Shown: positions 1 through 5,251 of the stretch, piece after piece
Position numbering within the stretch: the first letter of the stretch is position 1
Layout of the letters: each line of letters opens with the position of its first letter
From: an uncultured Slackia sp.
GTDB taxonomy: Bacteria > Actinomycetota > Coriobacteriia > Coriobacteriales > Eggerthellaceae
Length of the DNA: 5,251 nt
Assembly: GCA_934646845.1 (NCBI GenBank)
Contig: CAKUEV010000143.1
Location: forward strand, 1-5,251
Reading direction: 5' to 3'
Made by a program: the position numbers and the translations under genes
The notes under the pieces: generated by a model
Seen by the model: only the letters and a program-made list of their open reading frames with translations
What the model was told of the DNA's origin: nothing
The model's database searches: none

Positions 1-1
1 C

Positions 2-1480
2 GTGTGCACCCTGGGCCCTTCGGTCGACAGCGAGTCGACTCTTAAGGGCCTTATTGCTGCGGGTATGGATGTTGCCCGCTTTAATTTTTCCCATGGGACG
101 CACGAGGAACATCGCGCGCGCATGGAGCGTCTTCGCAAAGTTCGCCGCGAAGTCGATTCGCCTTGCGCGGTGCTGCTTGACACGAAAGGCCCTGAAATTC
201 GAACGGGGCTGCTTGCGGGGCATGAGCCTATTCGCCTCATGGCGGGGCGTGCTTTCACGCTTACCGAGCGCGAAATCGAGGGTACCGACCGCGTTGTGAC
301 CCAAACGTGCCATGGGCTTTCCGAAGTTGTGGAGCCGGGCACGATTATTCTTGTTGATGACGGGCTGATTGAACTTGCCGTCGATTCTGTCGAGGGCAGC
401 GATATCCACTGCACCGTGCAGAATTCGGGCATGCTCGGGGAGCGCAAGTCTATCAACTTGCCCGGGGTGTGCGTGCCGCTGCCCACCATGACCGACCAAG
501 ATCGCTCCGATTTGCTGTTCGGCATTGAGCAGGACATCGATTTCGTGGCGGCATCTTTCGTGAGGGACGCTGCTGGCGTACGCGAAATACGCCAGTTTTT
601 GGACGGCAACGGCGGCGAGGACATTTCGCTCATTTCGAAAATCGAGTGCTCTGAGGCCGTCGACAACATTCTCGAGATCATCGACGCATCCGACGGCATC
701 ATGATCGCGCGTGGCGATTTGGGCGTCGAGGTGCCTGCTCACAAGGTTCCGCATATTCAGAAGGAAATCATCCGCGCGTGCAACCGCGCATCCAAGCCGG
801 TTATCACCGCTACGCAAATGCTCGATTCAATGATTCGCAACCCGCGCCCGACGCGCGCCGAGGTGGGCGATGTGGCGAACGCCATTTACGACGGAACCGA
901 TGCGGTTATGCTCTCGGGCGAAACGGCGTGCGGGCGTTATCCGGTTCCCGCCGTGCAAATGATGTCGCGCATCGCAGAGGCGTCGGAGCCCTATATGTTT
1001 GACGAGAGCACTCCCGACCGTACGCGCGTGCGCGCCCGCGTGGCGCTTGCGGTGGGCATCGCGGCGGTGCAAACGGCCGAAAACGTGAACGCGGCATGCA
1101 TCGTGGCTCCCACGATGTCGGGCCGCACGTCGCGCTTGGTGTCGAATCTGCGCCCGAGGGTGCCGATTTACGCGGTGACTCCCTCGCCGCGCGTTATGCG
1201 CAAGCAGCAAATCCATTGGGGCGTGACTCCCATGCTTGGCGATGTGCAAGGCGACATGATCAGGGTTGTCGAGAACGCCCGCCAGGCCGTTGTCTCTCAT
1301 GGCTATGTGCACGATGGCGATATCGCGGTTATCACGGCGGGCGATCGCGCCACGAGCCCTGTGGTATCGCCGGGCACCGATGGCGCGCCCGATGCGGTTG
1401 CGGCGACGAATGTGATGTACGTCGTGCAAATTCGCGAAAACGATGGCATGTGCCAGCCTCATACGGAAGGGGAGCGCTAA
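2..1480 (+). CDS. pyk: Pyruvate kinase, 5'-partial
   Basis: Cytoplasmic glycolytic enzyme converting phosphoenolpyruvate and ADP to pyruvate and ATP. 492 codons are visible. The GTG at position 2 is an internal Val codon: the family normally has about six more residues before the VCTLGP motif, so the true start lies upstream of the window. Counting from that Val, visible motifs are R26-F-N28-F-S30-H-G (substrate and K+ region), D60-T-K-G-P-E-I-R-T-G, the K213-I-E215 pair (catalytic Lys and metal ligand), A-R-G-D239 (second metal ligand), and A-T271-Q-M-L-D-S-M followed by the N-P-R-P-T-R-A-E-V segment. These match E. coli PykF K220, E222, D246 and T278. The small B domain spans roughly residues 65-165. 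The C-terminal effector domain (about 340-478) has T371-M-S-G-R-T, the usual phosphate-binding loop for the allosteric activator. The stretch between ITAG (444-447) and ATN (468-470) is longer than in common homologues. The stop overlaps the rhaB start. Identification is very secure; which isozyme it is, is unknown. Confidence 0.97.
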   Translation: MCTLGPSVDSESTLKGLIAAGMDVARFNFSHGTHEEHRARMERLRKVRREVDSPCAVLLDTKGPEIRTGLLAGHEPIRLMAGRAFTLTEREIEGTDRVVTQTCHGLSEVVEPGTIILVDDGLIELAVDSVEGSDIHCTVQNSGMLGERKSINLPGVCVPLPTMTDQDRSDLLFGIEQDIDFVAASFVRDAAGVREIRQFLDGNGGEDISLISKIECSEAVDNILEIIDASDGIMIARGDLGVEVPAHKVPHIQKEIIRACNRASKPVITATQMLDSMIRNPRPTRAEVGDVANAIYDGTDAVMLSGETACGRYPVPAVQMMSRIAEASEPYMFDESTPDRTRVRARVALAVGIAAVQTAENVNAACIVAPTMSGRTSRLVSNLRPRVPIYAVTPSPRVMRKQQIHWGVTPMLGDVQGDMIRVVENARQAVVSHGYVHDGDIAVITAGDRATSPVVSPGTDGAPDAVAATNVMYVVQIRENDGMCQPHTEGER

Positions 1481-1482
1481 TG
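1467..1482 (+). promoter_or_regulatory. rhaB ribosome binding site and TAATG stop/start overlap
   Basis: AAGGGGAG at 1467-1474 lies within the last codons of pyk, five bases before an ATG at 1480-1482. The pyk stop TAA (1478-1480) shares its last A with this ATG. The arrangement fixes the rhaB start even though its frame stays open upstream to about 1096. It predicts that both genes lie on one mRNA and that translation of rhaB is coupled to, or re-initiates after, pyk. The overlap is seen directly; the coupling is inferred. Confidence 0.85.
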
Positions 1483-2952
1483 CCCGAGCGTCGTTATTAC
1501 CTGGCAATTGACATTGGGGCGTCGAGCGGGCGCCACGTGCTTGGCCATATCGAAGACGGAAAAATCGTGCTCGAAGAGATGCACCGTTTCGATAACACCC
1601 AGGTGCGCCGTCGCGGCCATGATTGCTGGGATATTGATATGATTTGGGAAAACGTCCTGGTTGGCCTCGAGAAATGCGCCGCCGCGGGCAAAATTCCCAC
1701 AACGATCGGCATCGACACCTGGGGCGTCGATTTCGTGCTGGTCGATTCGTGCGGAAACCGCGTGGGCGACGCCGTGGCATATCGCGACGCCCGCACGCAG
1801 CCGGTTGCCGCAAAGGTCGACCGCGCCGTGGGCCTCGATTCTCTCTATCGCGCCACGGGCATTCAGCGCCAGGCCTTCAACACCATCTACCAACTGGCTG
1901 CGCTTTCCGCGGAACATCCCGAAGAACTCGAATCGGCGGATCGCTTCCTTATGGTGCCCGAGTATTTGAATTACCTGCTCACAGGCGTTATGGCGAACGA
2001 ATACACTAATGCCACCACCACGAATCTGCTCAATGCGCGTACGTGCGCATGGGATGAGCGGGCCCTTGCGGCGGCGGGCGCGCCGTCTCGCATTTTCGGC
2101 GACGTTTCTATGCCGGGCACGGTGCTCGGTGGATTGACCAGCGAGGTCCAGGCGCGCGTGGGCTTCGACGCGCAGGTCGTGCTTCCTGCGACGCATGACA
2201 CTGGGTCGGCCTTCTTGGCTGTTCCCGCGTGCGACGAAGACGCGGTGTATTTGTCGAGTGGCACGTGGAGCTTGCTCGGCGTGGAGCATGAAGGTCCCAT
2301 CACGTCTGACGCGAGCCGTTTCCAGAACTTCACGAACGAGGGCGGATATCAGAAGCGTTATCGCTTCCTGAAAAACATCATGGGCTTGTGGATGATTCAA
2401 TCCATTCGTCGTGAGCTCAACGGCGTCGATTACGTTGCCGGCTCTGGTTCGGGAAGACAGCGCGCCGAAAAGGAATGGGGCTTCGGCGATTTGATTGAAG
2501 CGGCTCGTGAGGCCGATGCGCAGGCGAGCCGTCCCGCATCTTTCGTCAACGTCAACGACGACCGTTTTCTCGCGCCCGCGTCGATGATCGACGAAATCCG
2601 TCAGGCGTGCCGCGAAACCGGCCAAGACGTCCCCGAGGGCATAGGCGAGCTTATGCGCTGCGTCTACTCGAGCTTGACCAGCTGCTATTCCGATTCCGTC
2701 AATGAACTTTCCGCGCTTACCGGGCGCACATACACATCCATCAACATTGTCGGCGGCGGCTGCCAAGACGCATACCTCAATCAAATGACCGCGAATGCAT
2801 GCGGTTTGCCCGTGTATGCGGGCCCTATTGAGGGCACGAGCTTGGGCAATCTTGTCGTTCAAATGATTGGCGATGGCCACTTCGACGATTTGCAACAGGC
2901 GCGCGATGCCATTCGGGCATCGTTCGATGTCGAAGTTTACCAGCCCGAATAA
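1480..2952 (+). CDS. rhaB: Rhamnulokinase (FGGY-family sugar kinase)
   Basis: Phosphorylates L-rhamnulose with ATP to L-rhamnulose 1-phosphate, the second step of cytoplasmic L-rhamnose breakdown. 490 residues, against 489 in E. coli RhaB. Visible: the N-terminal phosphate loop D11-I-G-A-S-S-G-R; I-D79-T-W-G-V-D-F, typical of this subfamily; A-T-H-D240-T-G-S, whose Asp corresponds to the catalytic base D237 of E. coli; S-S-G-T-W-S-L-L-G (259-267) in the second actin-like domain; N-D-D-R-F (359-363); and V-G-G-G-C-Q-D (424-430), part of the nucleotide site. The segment between MGLW (301-304) and NDDRF is about 20 residues longer than in E. coli and holds a Gly/Ser-rich patch (321-325). The start at 1480 is chosen for its ribosome binding site, the overlap with the pyk stop and the N-terminal alignment (Y-L-A-I-D-I-G). 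The next gene is rhaA, 76 bases downstream, giving the classical B-A-D order. Confidence 0.97.
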   Translation: MPERRYYLAIDIGASSGRHVLGHIEDGKIVLEEMHRFDNTQVRRRGHDCWDIDMIWENVLVGLEKCAAAGKIPTTIGIDTWGVDFVLVDSCGNRVGDAVAYRDARTQPVAAKVDRAVGLDSLYRATGIQRQAFNTIYQLAALSAEHPEELESADRFLMVPEYLNYLLTGVMANEYTNATTTNLLNARTCAWDERALAAAGAPSRIFGDVSMPGTVLGGLTSEVQARVGFDAQVVLPATHDTGSAFLAVPACDEDAVYLSSGTWSLLGVEHEGPITSDASRFQNFTNEGGYQKRYRFLKNIMGLWMIQSIRRELNGVDYVAGSGSGRQRAEKEWGFGDLIEAAREADAQASRPASFVNVNDDRFLAPASMIDEIRQACRETGQDVPEGIGELMRCVYSSLTSCYSDSVNELSALTGRTYTSINIVGGGCQDAYLNQMTANACGLPVYAGPIEGTSLGNLVVQMIGDGHFDDLQQARDAIRASFDVEVYQPE

Positions 2953-2978
2953 CGCGGGCGACGAACAAAGCAATTCAC

Positions 2979-2994
2979 AGTCGCCTCGGCGACT
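2979..2994 (+). other. Intercistronic hairpin between rhaB and rhaA
   Basis: AGTCGC-CTCG-GCGACT forms a perfect 6-bp stem with a CTCG tetraloop in the 76-base spacer. Only a short TTT (2994-2996) follows, one T of which is in the stem, so it is not a convincing intrinsic terminator. It is more likely an mRNA processing or stability element, or a partial attenuator. A dyad operator is also possible. It sits 27 bases after the rhaB stop and 34 bases before the rhaA ATG, and does not cover the rhaA ribosome binding site. Confidence 0.45.
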
Positions 2995-3028
2995 TTGGAT
3001 AGAGAGAACACATTAGATAGGAGCGCAC

Positions 3029-4288
3029 ATGAGCACAGCCTACGAACTGGCACGCGAGGCATACGCGGCGGAGGGCATCGATACCGAAGCCGTTCTCGAG
3101 AAGCTCGCCGACAAGGCCATTTCGGTCAATTGCTGGCAGGGCGATGACGTTATGGGCTTTGATCAGAAAGACAATGCGGCATCGGGCGGCATTATGACCA
3201 CGGGCAACTATCCCGGTCGTGCCCGCACGTTTGAGGACTTGACCGCCGATTTCGAGAAGGCGTGCAGCCTCATTCCTGGCAAGAAGCGCATCAACTTGCA
3301 CGCAAGCTATGCCATTTTCACCGACGAGAACCCCTGGGTCGATCGCGACGAGATTGAATATAAGCATTTCGAGCCGTGGGTCGCATGGGCCAAAGAGCAT
3401 GGCTACGGCATCGACTTCAACCCCACGCTGTTCAGCCATCCCATGGTGAAAGAGGGCCTCACGGTTTCTTCTCCCGAGAAAGACGTGCGTGATTTCTGGA
3501 TTCGCCATTGCATCGCGTGCCGCAAAATCGCGGAGCGCATCGGCGAAGAGCTCGACGACATGGTGCTGAACAACTTCTGGATTCCCGACGGCCTGAAAGA
3601 TTACGCGGCCGACCGCTACGGCATGCGTGAGCGCTTGAAGGATGCTCTGGACGAGATTTATTCGTTCGAGTGCCCGCACGTCATCGACTCGGTCGAGCAG
3701 AAGGTCTTCGGCATCGGCGTCGAGGGCTTCACCACGGGCAACCAGGAATTCTATGTGTCCTATGCGGCGAAGAAGGGCGGCAACATCGTCACGTTGATCG
3801 ACGCTGGCCACTTCAACCCCATGGAAAACATCTCCGACAAGCTCTCGAGCTTGCTGCTGTTCTTCCCGTATGTGCCGCTGCACGTTACCCGCTCCATGCA
3901 TTGGGATTCCGACCACGTGGTGCTGTTCGAAGACAACATCAAGGAAATCGCCTCTGAAGTGGTGCGCTGCCCGGGCGGCTGGGACAAGATCATCATCGGC
4001 CTCGACTTCTTCGACGCGTCCATCAACCGCATTGGCGCATGGTGCACGGGCACGCGCGCTATGGAGAAGAGCCTGCTGTTCGAGATGCTCCAGCCTTGGG
4101 ATCGTTTGAAGAAGCTGCAGGACACCTATCAGTTCTCCGAGAAGATGATTGTGACCGAGCAGTTCAAGACCATGCCGTTTGGCGCCGTGTGGGATGAGTT
4201 CTGCCGTCGCGCCGGCGTTCCCGTCGATGGCGAGCTGTGGGCTCCCATCAAGGCGTATGAGGACGACGTGCTCTCTCAGCGCTGCTAA
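3029..4288 (+). CDS. rhaA: L-rhamnose isomerase
   Basis: Interconverts L-rhamnose and L-rhamnulose, the first committed step of the pathway, in the cytoplasm; the family is a metal-dependent TIM-barrel tetramer. 419 residues, the same length as E. coli RhaA. The ligands described for the E. coli structure are all present: structural metal site E223 (in S-V-E-Q-K), D258 (L-I-D-A-G-H), H285 (L-H-V-T-R) and D326 (G-L-D-F-F-D-A-S); catalytic metal site H261, D293 and D295 (H-W-D-S-D-H). Further hallmarks are V-N-C-W-Q-G-D-D-V (33-41), F-N-P-T-L-F-S-H-P (130-138) and N-N-F-W-I-P-D-G (181-188). TAGGAG (3018-3023) precedes the ATG by five bases, and the protein begins in register with homologues. 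It sits between rhaB and rhaD, and no sign of truncation or frameshift is seen. Confidence 0.98.
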   Translation: MSTAYELAREAYAAEGIDTEAVLEKLADKAISVNCWQGDDVMGFDQKDNAASGGIMTTGNYPGRARTFEDLTADFEKACSLIPGKKRINLHASYAIFTDENPWVDRDEIEYKHFEPWVAWAKEHGYGIDFNPTLFSHPMVKEGLTVSSPEKDVRDFWIRHCIACRKIAERIGEELDDMVLNNFWIPDGLKDYAADRYGMRERLKDALDEIYSFECPHVIDSVEQKVFGIGVEGFTTGNQEFYVSYAAKKGGNIVTLIDAGHFNPMENISDKLSSLLLFFPYVPLHVTRSMHWDSDHVVLFEDNIKEIASEVVRCPGGWDKIIIGLDFFDASINRIGAWCTGTRAMEKSLLFEMLQPWDRLKKLQDTYQFSEKMIVTEQFKTMPFGAVWDEFCRRAGVPVDGELWAPIKAYEDDVLSQRC

Positions 4289-4310
4289 ATCAACGTGTTC
4301 CGGCTCAGCT

Positions 4311-4388
4311 GCGCGCGTGCGCGCGGTTGGGCCGCTTCGCTATGGCGGGGTTGCGGCCCCGCGTTTCTGTAGAGCGCGCGACGCGCGC
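4311..4388 (+). repeat. GC-rich inverted-repeat element in the rhaA-rhaD spacer
   Basis: The 124-base spacer (4289-4412) contains GCGCGCGTGCGCGCG at 4311-4325 and GCGCGCGACGCGCGC at 4374-4388. Apart from a one-base bulge (G4380) the two arms are complementary over about 14 bp and would close a loop of roughly 49 bases. Each arm is also self-complementary. Inside the loop lie two overlapping stems: GGGCCGC (4329-4335) with GCGGCCC (4353-4359), and GCGGGG (4345-4350) with CCCCGC (4357-4362). They share bases and cannot form together. The second is followed by GTTTCTGT, only a weak U tract. Possible roles are mRNA processing, partial termination that lowers rhaD expression relative to rhaA, or a dispersed intergenic repeat. 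Function is not known, and strings this GC-rich form stems easily by chance. Confidence 0.45.
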
Positions 4389-4394
4389 GAATCA

Positions 4395-4401
4395 AGAAAG
4401 G
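4395..4401 (+). promoter_or_regulatory. Probable rhaD ribosome binding site
   Basis: AGAAAGG ends 11 bases before the ATG at 4413, at the long end of normal spacing. It supports the upstream start that gives RhaD its N-terminal extension. The other in-frame candidates (GTG at 4440, ATG at 4509) lack a clear purine-rich site upstream, and a start at 4509 would remove residues that align with the E. coli N-terminal helix. Confidence 0.6.
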
Positions 4402-4412
4402 TATGCAAGACA

Positions 4413-5251
4413 ATGGGTATTCTCGATAGCGCCCAAGATGTGGTTGGAAAGGGCGTATCGGCCGCGAAATCCGCCGTTTCGGGCGTTGCGGTTGAGCAGC
4501 AGCCGTTCATGAAGGGTTTTGTGCGACTATGCGGTGATGGCTGGGACCAGGGCTGGCATGAGCGCAATGGCGGAAACTTGACGTATCGCATGACCGATGC
4601 CGAAGTGGCTGCGTGCCGCCCGTTTTTCAACGATGTTCCGTCCGAGTGGGTTTCGATGGGCGTGCAGGCCGACAACCTGCGCGGCGCTTTCTTCACTACG
4701 ACCGGCTCGGGCCGCTACATGCGCAACGTGCCGCTTGATCCGGCGCACAACGTCGGTATCGTCGAAATCAACGACGCGGGCGACGCATGGCGCATTGTGT
4801 GGGGCCTGAAAGACGGCGGCAAGCCGACGTCTGAATTCCCGACGCACTTCATGAACCATTCGGTTCGCATGAAGGCGACCAATGACGCCTGCCGCGTGAT
4901 TTACCATGCCCACCCCGGCAATGTGATTGCCCTGACGTTCGTGATGCCCCTCGACGCGCGCACGATTACCCGCGCGCTGTGGAAAGCCATGACCGAATGC
5001 ATCGTGGTGTTCCCGAAGGGCGTCGGCGTGGTGCCGTGGATGGTGCCGGGCGGCGCTGAAATCGCGGAGGCGACGTCTGAGCTTATGAAGACCTACGACG
5101 CGGCAATTTGGGCGCAGCACGGCCTGTTCTGCTCGGGCCCCGATTTCGACACCACGTTCGGCCTCATGCATACCATCGAGAAGGCGGCGGCTATTTATGC
5201 CGAGGCCCGCATGCTCAATGGCGGCAGTGACGATTTCCAGAATACGATTAC
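4413..5251 (+). CDS. rhaD: Rhamnulose-1-phosphate aldolase, 3'-partial
   Basis: Class II zinc aldolase that splits L-rhamnulose 1-phosphate into dihydroxyacetone phosphate and L-lactaldehyde in the cytoplasm. 279 complete codons are visible and no stop is reached. Alignment with the 274-residue E. coli enzyme suggests roughly 20-25 residues are missing. Visible: H-E-R-N52-G-G-N-L near the substrate phosphate; T-T-G-S-G-R-Y-M-R-N (96-105); T-S-E141 (catalytic Glu, E117 in E. coli); Y-H165-A-H167 and Q-H236-G (zinc ligands H141, H143 and H212 in E. coli). The offset is a constant 24 residues, so the core has almost no net insertions. The offset comes from an N-terminal extension, residues 1 to about 24-30, rich in Ala, Gly, Val and Ser with regularly spaced hydrophobic residues, predicted as an amphipathic helix. 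It lies 124 bases after rhaA. Related class II aldolases (for example fuculose-phosphate aldolase) are less likely, given the motifs and the rhaB-rhaA context. Confidence 0.96.
   Translation, partial: MGILDSAQDVVGKGVSAAKSAVSGVAVEQQPFMKGFVRLCGDGWDQGWHERNGGNLTYRMTDAEVAACRPFFNDVPSEWVSMGVQADNLRGAFFTTTGSGRYMRNVPLDPAHNVGIVEINDAGDAWRIVWGLKDGGKPTSEFPTHFMNHSVRMKATNDACRVIYHAHPGNVIALTFVMPLDARTITRALWKAMTECIVVFPKGVGVVPWMVPGGAEIAEATSELMKTYDAAIWAQHGLFCSGPDFDTTFGLMHTIEKAAAIYAEARMLNGGSDDFQNTI

Noticed and set aside
2..4. GTG at position 2 as the real start of pyruvate kinase
   Set aside because: It encodes the Val of the conserved VCTLGP strand, which in homologues is preceded by about six residues. No ribosome binding site can be seen and the window begins here.
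1096..1479. Upstream extension of the rhaB frame to an ATG at 1096
   Set aside because: It lies wholly inside pyk, encodes an Arg/His-rich sequence unlike any kinase N-terminus, and the start at 1480 has a strong ribosome binding site and correct alignment.
827..1813. Long minus-strand ORF (328 codons) opposite pyk and rhaB
   Set aside because: Arg/His/Ala-rich shadow of GC-rich coding sequence with no recognisable domain. The plus-strand genes are certain.
1477..2973. Minus-strand ORF of 498 codons covering all of rhaB
   Set aside because: Long antisense frames are expected opposite GC-rich genes. No motif or ribosome binding site was seen and it exactly mirrors rhaB.
2974..3000. Possible promoter TTCACA ... 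TTGGAT before rhaA
   Set aside because: The -10-like box is poor, the spacing is 15 bases, and the hairpin occupies the spacer. Not enough to call a promoter.
2975..3916. Minus-strand ORF of 313 codons opposite rhaA
   Set aside because: Composition and lack of any family motif mark it as a shadow of rhaA.
4345..4370. Intrinsic terminator after rhaA
   Set aside because: The GC stem is good but GTTTCTGT is not a real U tract, and rhaD follows in the same pathway and orientation. Kept only as part of the structured spacer.
4403..4429. Eight-codon ORF overlapping the rhaD start out of frame
   Set aside because: Its ATG lies one base after the AAAGG site, too close for efficient initiation, and the peptide shows no conserved feature.
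4327..4512. 61-codon plus-strand ORF across the rhaA-rhaD spacer
   Set aside because: It starts at TTG in the GC-rich repeat, has no ribosome binding site and runs out of frame into rhaD.
4527..5171. Minus-strand ORF of 214 codons opposite rhaD
   Set aside because: His/Arg-rich antisense shadow of a conserved aldolase, with no independent support.

Overview
The window holds most of an L-rhamnose catabolic gene cluster on the + strand of a GC-rich bacterium (about 60% G+C by eye). A pyruvate kinase gene sits directly in front of it. Order: pyk (5' end cut off by the window edge), rhaB (rhamnulokinase), rhaA (L-rhamnose isomerase), rhaD (rhamnulose-1-phosphate aldolase, 3' end cut off). The GC-rich coding style, the Shine-Dalgarno-led starts and the sequence style of the sugar enzymes would fit an anaerobic Actinomycetota such as Coriobacteriia. 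That placement is a low-confidence guess, because the window has no rRNA or other taxonomic marker.

Layout. 2-1480: pyruvate kinase, lacking about six N-terminal residues. Its TAA stop overlaps the rhaB ATG by one base (TAATG), with a strong ribosome binding site inside the end of pyk. 1480-2952: rhaB, full length, 490 residues. 2953-3028: 76-base spacer with a compact hairpin. 3029-4288: rhaA, full length, 419 residues, all known metal ligands present. 4289-4412: 124-base, extremely GC-rich spacer with several overlapping inverted repeats and alternating GC runs. 4413-5251: rhaD, with catalytic and zinc ligands present, an unusual amphipathic N-terminal extension of about 24 residues, and probably about 20-25 C-terminal residues missing past the window edge.

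How the genes work together. RhaA converts L-rhamnose to L-rhamnulose, RhaB phosphorylates it at C1, and RhaD splits the product into dihydroxyacetone phosphate and L-lactaldehyde. Dihydroxyacetone phosphate enters lower glycolysis, whose last ATP-yielding step is pyruvate kinase, so the linkage of pyk to rhaB is metabolically sensible although unusual. No transporter, regulator, mutarotase or lactaldehyde-processing gene is visible, and the promoter of the transcript is presumably upstream of the window.

No wholly new system is visible. The points most worth a second look are the pyk-rhaB translational overlap, the RhaD N-terminal extension (possible targeting or assembly helix), the structured rhaA-rhaD spacer, and the enlarged effector-loop region of the pyruvate kinase.
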